Source of the DNA: Cohnella terricola
GTDB taxonomy: Bacteria; Bacillota; Bacilli; Paenibacillales; Paenibacillaceae
Direction of reading: 5' to 3'
Assembly: GCF_007786475.1 (NCBI RefSeq)
Contig: NZ_VNJJ01000012.1
Span: 62,001 to 126,000, forward strand
Length of the DNA stretch: 64,000 nucleotides
The notes beneath the pieces were generated by a model that did not search any database, was not told the origin of the DNA, and saw only the letters and a program-made list of their open reading frames with translations. Positions within the stretch are counted from its first letter, which is position 1. The number at the start of each line of letters is the position of its first letter. Made by a program: the position numbers and the translations under genes. Below are positions 37,595 through 46,698 of this stretch, one piece after another.

Positions 37595-39262
37595 TTAAGT
37601 CCCTACGTATTCCCCATCTTTAAATTTGCCTACCCTATACACACTGCCATTGCTATACATCTTTCCATATCCATCGAATTTCCCGTCCTTAAAGTTCCCT
37701 TCGTAGTAAAGTTGACCATTCATATATTGTTTGCCTTGACCATACAGTTTGCTATCGATGAAGTTCCCTTCCTGATACAGTTCATTTTTACCTTCATATA
37801 TCTTCCCTTTTCCATTAAACTTACTATTATTCATTTCTCCCTCGTAGAATAATGAGCCGTCTTGATTATAGTATTTACCTGTTCCGTAAATAATTAAATC
37901 ATTACCGTTCAAACCTCGATACATATACCCCTCATACAGAATGTTACCATTTGCGTGATAGGTTGTTCCCGTACCATCAGGCATCCCATTTCTAAAATTG
38001 CCACTATAGATCAAATTCCCGTTGTTATCATAAAATTTCCCTGTACCGTCGTATTTGTTTCTGTACCAATACCCCTCATATCTTAGTTTCCCATTACTGT
38101 AATACTCTTTATCATAACCATTTTTTTCTTGATCATGTGTGCTTGGTGTTGATGTATTTGGTATTGATGTGCTTGGTGTTGATGTGCTTGCTGTTGATGT
38201 GCTTGGTGTTGATGTATTGTTTTTATATTTGGATGTAGGTGTAACAATATCCCTTACAACAACGCCATCTTTTTTCTCAACTTGGAGTGCTATACTACCA
38301 TCTTTGTCATATTGAGTGTATATCCCTGTTTCCTTATCATCTACATATTCAGTTTGGATCGAGAGTACTCCATCATTATAGCTCCTAGATACTCCAGATA
38401 ACTTACCATTTACATAGTACGAATCGTGCGTGATTTGACCCTCAGAATTGTAACTAATACGTTCCCCGTCTAACAAACCGTTATTATAGTTAGCGACTAC
38501 TTTGTGACCATCATCATAGAAAGTAGTCCCTTTACCATCAAATTTTAACTCTTTAAGTCCTCCTTCATACCGGATAGGGTAAACGGACTTAGAGAGGAAC
38601 GAATCCCCGTTCTTATATTCAGGTACATAATAGTTTATGACAAATTGTCCATTAGGCCAGTTATCCTTAAAAGTGCCTTCATACTTATCATCTAGACGAT
38701 ACCAGATTCCTTTACCCTCTTTTTTACCGTTCTTAAATTCACCCTCATAAATAAGTTTGTTATTAGAATTTATAATTTTACCTTGACCATCTGCTTTACC
38801 ATCTTTCAATTCTCCTATATAATTCGGACTGCTTTTTGTATAAATACTACTATCGCTAATCGCTATAACGTTATCCTTATGCGTTACACTTCTACCCGTA
38901 GCTTCTCCAACAAACCTAAGAGGGACGAAGGTATTGCCTTGGATAGTACTCGGTGCCACAGTAAGATTTTGCTTTTTATCGTTTACATAAGCAACTTTAT
39001 CGCCAATTGTAAGCTTAATCGTTAATCCATCTTTGATGCCAGTTACAGTTTTAGTCTTTTGATCCCAGCCAATTGATAAGCCTAATTCTTCAAATATGGG
39101 TCTGAACTGAATCAGCGTTGTTCCTTGCGTTATGATTGGGTCTACATCAAATTGAATCTTTTTCCCATCAATCTCCACTTGAATCGGCTTATCCGCTGCG
39201 TTAACAGTCAATGGAATACAGAAGCAAATCATAACGATTACTAACGAGATCAATTTTCTCAC
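37595..39262 (-). CDS. Secreted stalk-domain protein with two MORN-repeat blocks
   Basis: The 555-residue protein begins with a signal peptide (about 1-22), followed by a copper-amine-oxidase-like stalk domain (about 27-135; IDGKKIQFDVDP, TFVPLRFVGEATG). A first MORN/YwqK-type repeat block follows (about 145-335, repeated YEGEFKNGKKEGKG-like units). A Ser/Thr/Pro linker (about 349-375) and a second MORN block (about 385-555) complete it. MORN units often mediate membrane or protein contacts, and here the protein is extracellular. GTG 39262 has AAGGAG 11 nt upstream. The sequence is strongly AT-rich compared with the window and is flanked by yhbH and a broken yhbH copy, suggesting acquisition. 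Confidence 0.8.
   Translation of the reverse strand: MRKLISLVIVMICFCIPLTVNAADKPIQVEIDGKKIQFDVDPIITQGTTLIQFRPIFEELGLSIGWDQKTKTVTGIKDGLTIKLTIGDKVAYVNDKKQNLTVAPSTIQGNTFVPLRFVGEATGRSVTHKDNVIAISDSSIYTKSSPNYIGELKDGKADGQGKIINSNNKLIYEGEFKNGKKEGKGIWYRLDDKYEGTFKDNWPNGQFVINYYVPEYKNGDSFLSKSVYPIRYEGGLKELKFDGKGTTFYDDGHKVVANYNNGLLDGERISYNSEGQITHDSYYVNGKLSGVSRSYNDGVLSIQTEYVDDKETGIYTQYDKDGSIALQVEKKDGVVVRDIVTPTSKYKNNTSTPSTSTASTSTPSTSIPNTSTPSTHDQEKNGYDKEYYSNGKLRYEGYWYRNKYDGTGKFYDNNGNLIYSGNFRNGMPDGTGTTYHANGNILYEGYMYRGLNGNDLIIYGTGKYYNQDGSLFYEGEMNNSKFNGKGKIYEGKNELYQEGNFIDSKLYGQGKQYMNGQLYYEGNFKDGKFDGYGKMYSNGSVYRVGKFKDGEYVGT
38141..38215. repeat. 15-bp minisatellite, five copies, inside the MORN gene
   Basis: Five contiguous units similar to GCTTGGTGTTGATGT (38141, 38156, 38171, 38186, 38201) encode the repeating pentapeptide TSTPS of the linker. 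Copy-number change by slippage would keep the frame and alter linker length. Confidence 0.9.
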
Positions 39263-39460
39263 GATATATCCAACTCCTTCTAGTGCAAATTTATATTTTT
39301 CGTAAATGCTAAGTTCTTTAATCTGGAAATGGGTGTATCTAACTACTTCTGCCCTCCTTATAAGCCCATCGAATATTTTAGAAGAAAAAAACAGTACAAT
39401 TTATACACTAACCATACCACTCTCACCTAAATTCCGACAAATACTTACTCAATTCCCAAA

Positions 39461-39482
39461 CAAAAACCACCCTTTCGAGTGG
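39461..39482 (-). terminator. Small GAAA-tetraloop terminator
   Basis: On the minus strand, CCACTC-GAAA-GGGTGG forms a 6-bp stem with a tetraloop and is followed by TTTTTG. It lies in the AT-rich gap upstream of the MORN gene. Which minus-strand transcript it ends is unclear, and KAP read-through is possible. The rest of the 39263-39551 gap is AT-rich and shows no gene. Confidence 0.55.
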
Positions 39483-39551
39483 TCAATAAACAATCTTAAT
39501 TTAATCATTTGCGACAGAAAATATGAGGATCCTACCAAGAGTAAATGGCTG

Positions 39552-40003
39552 TTTTTCTGCTGGATGTCCCGTTTCTTGAGGCGACAATACTAGGAAGTCG
39601 ACATCGTCTTCATTGCGCACCATACGGAAGCGAAAGAGGTAAGAGGAATTCTTCACCCGGGGAGCGAGCGGCGGCACGATCTGCTCGTCCGCTTACGTAA
39701 AAGCGCTGGAAATTATCGACAGTCGCTATCCGCCATCGCTGTACAACATTTATCCGTTCGACTTCTCGGACGGAGACAATCTAACGAGCGACAACGAACG
39801 ATGCGTCCGGCTGATCAAGGAATTGCTGGAGCGCTCGAACATATTCGGATACGGGGAAGTAAACCAGTAACCGCAGCAGCACCCTGATATCGGCGTACAA
39901 ACACCTTGAGCATCAGCAGTTCCTTTATTATGTGATTAAGGAGAAGAGTGAAATTTATAACGCTCTGAAGACGTTTTTCCGGAAAAGGGAAAATGCGGTC
40001 TAA
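39552..40003 (+). pseudogene. Broken 3' half of a second yhbH
   Basis: This segment aligns with yhbH from [13 protein letters not shown] to the stop, at roughly 90% nucleotide identity by eye. It lacks the first about 230 codons. It has a nonsense codon where TAC GAG became TAC TAG (39590 region), a deletion near 39640 (gtaacggaggaggag shortened) and a 2-nt deletion after AACCAGTA (39870 region). Many differences from the intact gene are at third codon positions, so it came from a diverged functional yhbH and is not a fresh duplicate. It retains a hairpin just after its stop. Confidence 0.9.
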
Positions 40004-40016
40004 ATCCCTGCAAAGT

Positions 40017-40057
40017 AAAGCGATCGTCGCCATTCTCCACCGGCCAACAATCGCTTT
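40017..40057. terminator. Terminator-like hairpin after the yhbH remnant
   Basis: Arms AAAGCGAT (40017-40024) and ATCGCTTT (40050-40057) flank a 25-nt partly structured loop, with T-rich sequence on the plus side. It separates the yhbH remnant from the KAP NTPase and may serve both. Confidence 0.55.
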
Positions 40058-40063
40058 CTTCGT

Positions 40064-42682
40064 TTATTCGTTTACTATCGACAACTCTTTATTCCGCGAT
40101 TCTTTGTATCGGCTCCATCTTTCCTTCAATTCTACTGTCTTCGTTTGATCGCCGTACGTGCAAAGCCATTCGATAGCCGAGATTAACTTAGGGTTCCAAT
40201 CTGCATCGCTATCGGATTCCATGTCATAAAGTCGTTCGGCGGCATAATCGTAACTCATAGTATGTCCAAAAGATAGACATGCTTTCATCGCCTGAACATC
40301 CGAACTAAGTAATTTCTTTAGTTCGTTTTTGCTTTCAATTTTTCCGAAAGCATTTACGTCTCGTTCAATGGCGTCCGCAGGAATAAATTTTAATATTTTG
40401 GAGTAAAAAACAAAAATGTGTAAAGATTCTGCATTTTTGAAATCGATTTCGGAATAGAAGTAGTCGAAGATCTGCCACACATCATGCTTCCGCACCCATT
40501 CAGCCACCGTTTTTCTAACCTGACCGGGATGATTATGCTCATCTACGTTTAACCAAACATTAAAAATCATACTGGCATCTTTGGGCCCATATTTGCCCAA
40601 GATGAAGAAATCGAACCTTGAATTAACGATATCCAGGAGTTCGCTCTTGCATTTCGAGCCGCTATCGCTTATCCGGTATGCTTCGGCGGCATAGAACAAT
40701 TGATGATTTTCTTGTTCTCCAATCAGCTTTACGAGATCAACTCGTCGATCATCGGCGATCAAGCTCCGCATCAGCGTTTCTCGCAGATCTCCAACAGATT
40801 GATGAGTTCCCTGCATCGGATCGAAAAAATCGAAAAGAAACTTCAAAAGTCTGATGTTCGATTCGATATTTTTATGATAGACAGAATACCATCCTAGCTT
40901 CGTATTGACTTCACTTAAATTCGAAGAAACCGTCATCTCCATATAGGTTTCCCGAATAAGTTCCAAATCGTCTTCAATTAATATATTGTAAAAAGCATTT
41001 AGCATTTTTTGCGAAATCTTGCTTAAAGGCACGGAGTACATAAAATACGTCTGAAAATGCTCCGGAGAACAAATACGTTTGTTACCGCTCATCAAACCAT
41101 CATCGACTTTGGATTCGCCCAGTTTCGGGAACAATGATTCCAGCCATGGGATATAAGCCTGGAAATTCCGTTCCAAAATTCCGTTCGCAAATCCTTTCTT
41201 ATCCTCAAGTCCCTTTTTGTTCAACATCCCAAGAAATAGATTTGAATTTTCATAGATGAACACGAACAATTCGGGATTATCAATCTTGATCGCCATCAAT
41301 GCGATCAGATCCTCTGGGTAGACCTCTTCTTTAAGCAACGGCAGATGAACTTGAAGGAGGTTCAGCAAACGTTCCACGTTTCTCGGAGTAAAGTTGAATT
41401 GCGTCATCAACTCCATGAAATACGTATCGCTTACGACAATGTCATTGGATCGGAGAATGGATTTCATCCGACTCACCAGGAGTCCTAGCAGCAATTCCGG
41501 GTCCACTCGCGGTAAGTAGATCGGAACTTGAATGAACTTTTCGATATACTTCAGCCCCGTTTTTATATCGAAATCTTTCGAATACAATTGCGACAACGAC
41601 TTGGCGACGATTTCCTCGTCCATGGCTATGACATAAACGATGTTCGGGAAATCCGCGATCATGCGCACGAGTTTAAAGACCATTTGGATCTCTTTGTTGT
41701 CCAACCTGTCAAGATCGTCAATGAAGACAATCAGCGGGAACGGATTGTTTTCCAGCAAATCGACGATTCTTTTTTTCAATTTGCTTGCGTCTGCGTAATC
41801 CTTGGAGTATTCCGGCTCGCTCATGAAATCCTTGAAGTTATAGATTAAACCCGGCGGACGTATGCTTACGGGCATAAGGTATTTCGTATAATCTGATAAT
41901 TGCTTAAGCAATTCTTTGTTATCTCTATTTTTCCCTTGGACCTTTTGAATCAGCAACTTCATGAATTCCGGAACAATATTATTCAAATCCTTGCCCAAAT
42001 ACCAAGGATGGAATCGAATAATCTTATCCGCATCAAGATGAGAGGATTCCATCAGATCGAATACGGACGATTTTCCGGAGCCCCAAGGACCATATAACCC
42101 GATTGTCAACGAATTGCTCGAAGGCTGTTTCATACGATCGTTTAAGATCGAAGCCAGGTGAGCGGCAAAGCCGTTCCGGTTCAATTCATCGACGCCGTCG
42201 ATACCCAGAGACGGTTTGGAGTAAAACATATCGATTTCGGAAGGAAAATGATCGTTACTCGCCGTATCTTTGTTACTATCTTTCGTTCTCCGAGATTGGG
42301 GAGGAATGAGTAAACATACGCACAAAAATACGGTCGCATCGTACAGCAAAGACCAGAAGCCGCCGGCTGCCAGTTTATTTTGATCGTTAACAACATAATC
42401 GATCACGATTCCAAGAGTTACTGCCGGAAATGCGATTTTGTGAAGCGGTTTCAACAATCCGCTTGCGGGTGCCTGCTTATATCTCAAAATCCAAACAAAA
42501 ATAGAGATACAAACAAAGAATAAAACGGCCAATTGCTTCCCGAAATTGTCTGGATTGCTTTGCAGGATCGGTTCGGCGGTTATCCTTAATATCAGTACAA
42601 AAGAATAAGAGAAGATAGCAAGAATGAGAAATACGATCCATTCCTTAAGACGAATCCGCTTTTTATGTTTTCTCCAACTCAT
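40064..42682 (-). CDS. KAP-family P-loop NTPase with N-terminal membrane spans
   Basis: The 872-residue protein has four predicted N-terminal spans (about 15-120). The KAP NTPase domain (about 165-480) has Walker A GLYGPWGSGKSS near 197 and Walker B LIVFIDDLDRLD near 318, with the KAP hallmark FHPWYLGK after the P-loop. The C-terminal 400 residues are helical and unrecognised. KAP NTPases act at membranes; PifA of plasmid F, which aborts phage T7 growth, belongs to this group, so a defence role is plausible here but unproven. ATG 42682 has GGAGG 7 nt upstream. It stands alone and is AT-richer than the surrounding core genes. Confidence 0.85.
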   Translation of the reverse strand: MSWRKHKKRIRLKEWIVFLILAIFSYSFVLILRITAEPILQSNPDNFGKQLAVLFFVCISIFVWILRYKQAPASGLLKPLHKIAFPAVTLGIVIDYVVNDQNKLAAGGFWSLLYDATVFLCVCLLIPPQSRRTKDSNKDTASNDHFPSEIDMFYSKPSLGIDGVDELNRNGFAAHLASILNDRMKQPSSNSLTIGLYGPWGSGKSSVFDLMESSHLDADKIIRFHPWYLGKDLNNIVPEFMKLLIQKVQGKNRDNKELLKQLSDYTKYLMPVSIRPPGLIYNFKDFMSEPEYSKDYADASKLKKRIVDLLENNPFPLIVFIDDLDRLDNKEIQMVFKLVRMIADFPNIVYVIAMDEEIVAKSLSQLYSKDFDIKTGLKYIEKFIQVPIYLPRVDPELLLGLLVSRMKSILRSNDIVVSDTYFMELMTQFNFTPRNVERLLNLLQVHLPLLKEEVYPEDLIALMAIKIDNPELFVFIYENSNLFLGMLNKKGLEDKKGFANGILERNFQAYIPWLESLFPKLGESKVDDGLMSGNKRICSPEHFQTYFMYSVPLSKISQKMLNAFYNILIEDDLELIRETYMEMTVSSNLSEVNTKLGWYSVYHKNIESNIRLLKFLFDFFDPMQGTHQSVGDLRETLMRSLIADDRRVDLVKLIGEQENHQLFYAAEAYRISDSGSKCKSELLDIVNSRFDFFILGKYGPKDASMIFNVWLNVDEHNHPGQVRKTVAEWVRKHDVWQIFDYFYSEIDFKNAESLHIFVFYSKILKFIPADAIERDVNAFGKIESKNELKKLLSSDVQAMKACLSFGHTMSYDYAAERLYDMESDSDADWNPKLISAIEWLCTYGDQTKTVELKERWSRYKESRNKELSIVNE

Positions 42683-42742
42683 GAAATTTCCTCCAAAAAC
42701 ATACGATTGCAATCATTTTAGACAAATCGGGGACGCGAAGCA

Positions 42743-42787
42743 ATAAAAATAAATCCCGCGGACCTCATCATGAGATCCACAGGATTT
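42743..42787 (-). terminator. Terminator of sugar locus 2
   Basis: Arms AAATCC (42751-42756) and GGATTT (42782-42787), with an inner CTCAT/ATGAG stem, are followed on the minus strand by ATTTATTTTTATT. It lies 22 bp beyond the FAD oxidoreductase stop. Confidence 0.75.
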
Positions 42788-42808
42788 CGGGGCTGATTTA
42801 GAACCGTA

Positions 42809-44146
42809 TTATAGACAAGCCTTCCCTTGCCTTAACGCTTCGCGCAATTGCGGAATGTCCACCTCGCCGGGAGCTACGTTCGTTAGAACGGACAAAGCGG
42901 CAGCCGTTCCGGCAGCTTGGCCGGTTGCCATGCAGCTAGGCGTTAGCCGGGTCGTTGCGAGCGCTTCGTGCGTCGTGGAGATGCATCTTCCCGCTGCCAG
43001 CAAGTTGTGGGTGGTCTTCGGCACCAGACAGCGATACGGAATATCGTAGGTGCCGTCGCCCGCGATCCAGGAGGCGGTCACTCCCTTGCCGGACGGATCG
43101 TGAATGTCGATCGGATAACCGCTTCTAGCGATGGCGTCCTCGAACTTCCTGCCGGCGATCACGTCCTCCTTCGTCAGTGAATACAGACCGACAATCCGCC
43201 GGGTCTCCCGAATTCCGATCTGGGTACCGACGGATGATACGGAAGCGCGGCTGAAGCCGGGCACGTCCCGTTTCAGAAAATCGGCCATCATGAGTACTTG
43301 TTTGCGCCCTTCTTCCTCCGCGCGGGTCAAATCTTCCACGTCCGTGCCGTCCAGCCCCTGCACCCTCGTGCAGTTAATGAGCACCTCGTCGTCCGCGGGA
43401 CCGGTAAAGAATAACACCTGGTCGCGATTGATCGGTACGCCGGAAGATTTCCACTGGGAGTAAAAGCCGCTTACGCCCGTCAGCGGCAAGTTCGGCAGTT
43501 CCGCGATCGGCGTCTTCTTATAGAAGTTCTCGGGATTTGCGATCATGTACGCCTTGATCTGTTCCAGATCGACACCCCGCATCCGGAATTTCATCGTCAT
43601 CGGCTGCGCTTGAAGGTCGCCGTCGCGTCCTTTCAGCGTCTCGGTACCCGACAAGTAAGCGACGTCCGCGTCTCCGCTCGCATCCACGAATACCCGTCCC
43701 GCCAATTCGATTTTCCCGGACTTCGTCGTGATCCGTACCGCGCGGATCGTTCCGTCCGCCGCGTCCACCTCGTCTACGAAGCTATGAAGAAACAGTTGTA
43801 CGCCTGCTTCCCGCAGCATCTCCAAAGCCACGACCTGATAGATTTCGGGATGATACGGCGTTAACGTGCGCACGAAACCGACCGTGTCCCGAAGATGGCC
43901 GGGAGAGCCTCCGCGCTCGATGAGCCGATCGACGATTTCCTGCGCGATTCCCTGAATGACCTGTTCGCCGCTGTCGGCGTGGAAAGTCATCCAAGGATAC
44001 ACCATCGCCGCCGTGGACATACCGCCAACAAAGCCGTATCTCTCTACGAGAATCGTCTTCACCCCTTGCCGTCCGGCCGCGATCGCCGCGACGATTCCCG
44101 CGGGTCCTCCGCCGACGACGACAACATCCGCCTCTACCTTTTTCAT
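42809..44146 (-). CDS. FAD-dependent oxidoreductase (FAD_oxidored type)
   Basis: The 445-residue protein has the dinucleotide fold VVVGGGPAGIVAAIAAGRQG (two pieces) at its start, YGFVGGMSTAAMVYPW, the second FAD segment VFVDASGDADVAYLSG and a C-terminal AAGRCISTTHEALATTR...GQAAGTAAAL region. This is the PF12831-like group often found in polysaccharide or sugar-derivative loci. The substrate is unknown. It has no signal peptide. ATG 44146 (MKKVEADV) follows GTG 44149 in frame, and a GGAG lies 10 nt before that GTG, so either start is possible. It is the last gene of locus 2. Confidence 0.88.
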   Translation of the reverse strand: MKKVEADVVVVGGGPAGIVAAIAAGRQGVKTILVERYGFVGGMSTAAMVYPWMTFHADSGEQVIQGIAQEIVDRLIERGGSPGHLRDTVGFVRTLTPYHPEIYQVVALEMLREAGVQLFLHSFVDEVDAADGTIRAVRITTKSGKIELAGRVFVDASGDADVAYLSGTETLKGRDGDLQAQPMTMKFRMRGVDLEQIKAYMIANPENFYKKTPIAELPNLPLTGVSGFYSQWKSSGVPINRDQVLFFTGPADDEVLINCTRVQGLDGTDVEDLTRAEEEGRKQVLMMADFLKRDVPGFSRASVSSVGTQIGIRETRRIVGLYSLTKEDVIAGRKFEDAIARSGYPIDIHDPSGKGVTASWIAGDGTYDIPYRCLVPKTTHNLLAAGRCISTTHEALATTRLTPSCMATGQAAGTAAALSVLTNVAPGEVDIPQLREALRQGKACL

Positions 44147-44170
44147 CACCTGATGCCAACTCCGTTCTTT

Positions 44171-45025
44171 CTATTCTTTTAACCCCGTCATGGCCACGCC
44201 TTCGATGAATTGACGCTGCGCCAGGAAGAAGATAATAAGCAACGGCACGGTCGCCATTACTGTCGCGCTCATCAGATGATGCCATGCCGTCCCGACCTCG
44301 TCCGTGAACAAGGACAAGCCCAAAGGCAGCGTCATCAGGCTGCGCGTATTGATAAAGATAAGCGGATCGAAAAATTCGTTCCAATTGGTCACGAACGTAA
44401 AAATCGTCAGCGTCGCCAATCCGGGTTTCGCGATCGGCAGCATAATCTGACCGTATATCCTCAGCCGGCTGCATCCGTCGATCATCGCGGCTTCCTCCAG
44501 TTCCTTCGGAACCGTGATGAAAAACTGCCGCATGACGAAGATGCCGAACACGCCGCCCGCACCGAAGATCGGCAGCAGAATAAGCGGTAAATGCGTATCG
44601 ATCCAACCGATCTCGCGCATGAAGAGAAACATCGGGATCGCCGTGACCTCGTGCGGGATCATCATCGCGCTGAGCAGAATCAGGAACACGGCGTTCCTGC
44701 CCGCGAACGGAATTCTAGCGAAAGCGTATCCGGCGAGCGACGCGAACAGAACGGTGCCGCCCACGACAAGCGCGGCGATGTATACGCTGTTAAAGTAAAA
44801 CCATTGAAAAGGAATTCGATCGAACACTTCCGCATAGTTCTGGAACCGGAAGGTCGAAGGAATCAGCTGCGGCGGGTATTTGAACACTTGCTGCGGCTCC
44901 TTGAAGGAGGTCGAAATCATCCACAGAAATGGAACCATCATTACTAGCGAGATCAATCCGAGAACCGTATAAGTGCCCGCAGTGCCCAACGATTTGCGAA
45001 GTGAGCCGTTATGCGTCGCTTTCAT
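44171..45025 (-). CDS. Carbohydrate ABC permease, MalG type (locus 2)
   Basis: The 284-residue protein has six predicted spans, the N-terminal LISLVMMVPFLWMISTSFK segment typical of MalG proteins and EAA loop EEAAMIDGCSRLRIYGQIMLP (split around residue 195). Its ATG overlaps the MalF-type gene by 17 nt, indicating coupled translation. No ATPase gene is nearby. Confidence 0.93.
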   Translation of the reverse strand: MKATHNGSLRKSLGTAGTYTVLGLISLVMMVPFLWMISTSFKEPQQVFKYPPQLIPSTFRFQNYAEVFDRIPFQWFYFNSVYIAALVVGGTVLFASLAGYAFARIPFAGRNAVFLILLSAMMIPHEVTAIPMFLFMREIGWIDTHLPLILLPIFGAGGVFGIFVMRQFFITVPKELEEAAMIDGCSRLRIYGQIMLPIAKPGLATLTIFTFVTNWNEFFDPLIFINTRSLMTLPLGLSLFTDEVGTAWHHLMSATVMATVPLLIIFFLAQRQFIEGVAMTGLKE

Positions 45026-45923
45026 TGAACACCCACCTTTTTCTAAGCTGCCACTGCACCAACGTCAAGACGAGCACGACGAAGAACAAGACGAAAGCCA
45101 GCGATGATGCATAACCGAGCTGGAATAGCTTAAACGCTTTCTCCCAAATGTAGTAGACCAGCACTTTCGTGCTGTTGCTCGGTCCGCCTTGCGTCATGAC
45201 GAAGATTTGCCCGAACACCTTCAGAGATCCGATTACGGTCATGACGACGGTCAGGAATATCGTGGGCGTGATCATCGGAAGCGTCACGTTGAAAAAAGAC
45301 TTCGTCCGGCTCGCGCCATCCAGTTTGGCGGCTTCGTAGAGCGATGCGGGCACCTGCTGAAGCGCTGCGATGAAAAGCACCATATTTAAGCCGACGTTCT
45401 TCAGTACGCTCGTCACAATAACGGCCGGCATCGCCAGCTTCGTATCGTATAGCCAAGCGGGACCGTTGATATTAAACACCGCGAGAAGCTGGTTGATCAG
45501 CCCCGAATCGGTCGCGAACATATACTTCCATACAATGGACCAGACGACCAGCGAAGTCATGACCGGCACGAAGATCGCGGTACGAAAAAGCCCGATCCCG
45601 CGCATACTTCTCGACAGCAACAGCGCGAGCAGCAGCGCCAGTACGATGTTCAGCGGCACGAGTCCGACCGTGAAGTACACGGTATTGCCGAGCACCTGCC
45701 AGAACAAGGAGTCTCCCATGATATCCCGGTAGTTATCGATGCCGATATAGCTATGGCTTCCTAGCAGCGGCCAGTCCGTAAAACTCATATATAGCGCAAG
45801 CCCCATCGGGAATAGCAGCAATAATGTAAAGCCCAACACCATGGGAGAAACAAACAGCCATCCGTATATTTGCGCTTCACGGGCCAGCGGCCCTCTCATT
45901 CTTTTTTTTCTTTTGTCGCTCAT
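45009..45923 (-). CDS. Carbohydrate ABC permease, MalF type (locus 2)
   Basis: The 304-residue protein has six predicted spans, YGWLFVSPMVLGFTLLLLFPM at the first span (in two parts) and EAA loop YEAAKLDGASRTKSFFNVTLP near 215. It lies 12 bp after the TIM-barrel gene and overlaps the partner permease. Confidence 0.93.
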   Translation of the reverse strand: MSDKRKKRMRGPLAREAQIYGWLFVSPMVLGFTLLLLFPMGLALYMSFTDWPLLGSHSYIGIDNYRDIMGDSLFWQVLGNTVYFTVGLVPLNIVLALLLALLLSRSMRGIGLFRTAIFVPVMTSLVVWSIVWKYMFATDSGLINQLLAVFNINGPAWLYDTKLAMPAVIVTSVLKNVGLNMVLFIAALQQVPASLYEAAKLDGASRTKSFFNVTLPMITPTIFLTVVMTVIGSLKVFGQIFVMTQGGPSNSTKVLVYYIWEKAFKLFQLGYASSLAFVLFFVVLVLTLVQWQLRKRWVFNESDA

Positions 45924-45935
45924 CGGTACACCCGC

Positions 45936-46631
45936 CTATTCCATCCATCTATCGATCGCATCCCGAAACTCCGACACCGCTCTGCGGATCGTATCCTCGC
46001 TCCTGCCCGCCACGATCGCTCCCAGCATAATCGCCTTGATGCCGGTCTCGCCCAGCACGCGGACGTCGTCCGGCACGAGCTTGCGCTGAGAGGGAAGAAG
46101 AACCGGTATTCCCGATTGTTCGACGATCCGACGATATTTCAATACGTCCGCGAAGTTAAGCGGCGTCCCGTATTCGTCTCCGGGAACGATCGAAGCTTCG
46201 ACCGCCGCGAAGCCGTAATGGCTTGCCGAAGACAATAAGGATAGATCGGAAAACTCGTTCACCGCGAAGGTCCGATCCAGGCCGGTCCCGTGCAGCATGA
46301 AGGACGGAAGATGATGAGCGTAGATCGAATAGAAGTCGAATCCGAGCGGCGCGAGGCGCTCGATCTCATCGCGCCTTGCCTCTTCGACGCTTCCCGCCGG
46401 TACGATGCCGAGCGGTCCGTCGAATTGCGAACGAATGGAACGAAACGTCTCCTCGTACTCTTCAAGCGGACCGAAATGGTTGCCGCTGGCCCGGTGTCCG
46501 ACGTTCGCATGTACTTTCAAGCCATCGGCGCCTTCCTCCAGTGCCGCCCGTGCTAATGCCGCGTCATTGGCGGGAAGGCTGACGATAAGCGATAGTTTTC
46601 GAGACTTCAATAAAGTTTGCAGCTTTGCCAT
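45936..46631 (-). CDS. TIM-barrel protein, function unknown (locus 2)
   Basis: The 231-residue protein reads like a single beta/alpha barrel: strand-ending motifs LIVSLPAN, GADGLKVHANVGHR, GPLGIVPAGS, GFDFYSIYAH and a C-terminal phosphate-binding-like GETGIKAIMLGAIVAG. It resembles NanE-, ThiE- or KDPG-aldolase-like barrels in plan, but I cannot assign a reaction. ATG 46631 has GGGAGGG 7 nt upstream. The frame extends to 46691, but that extension crosses a hairpin. Its position between the binding protein and permeases implies that it acts on, or senses, the imported compound. Confidence 0.7.
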   Translation of the reverse strand: MAKLQTLLKSRKLSLIVSLPANDAALARAALEEGADGLKVHANVGHRASGNHFGPLEEYEETFRSIRSQFDGPLGIVPAGSVEEARRDEIERLAPLGFDFYSIYAHHLPSFMLHGTGLDRTFAVNEFSDLSLLSSASHYGFAAVEASIVPGDEYGTPLNFADVLKYRRIVEQSGIPVLLPSQRKLVPDDVRVLGETGIKAIMLGAIVAGRSEDTIRRAVSEFRDAIDRWME

Positions 46632-46654
46632 GATGGTCCCTCCCGGAAAAAGGA

Positions 46655-46685
46655 AACGGTTCGATCCCTGAATCCTCGAACCGTT
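46655..46685 (-). other. Intercistronic stem-loop after binding-protein gene (locus 2)
   Basis: Perfect 10-bp arms AACGGTTCGA (46655-46664) and TCGAACCGTT (46676-46685) lie between the binding-protein stop and the TIM-barrel gene. On the minus strand TTTCCTTTTTC follows, so it may act as a leaky terminator. Confidence 0.75.
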
Positions 46686-46698
46686 GTCCATGTTCTCT

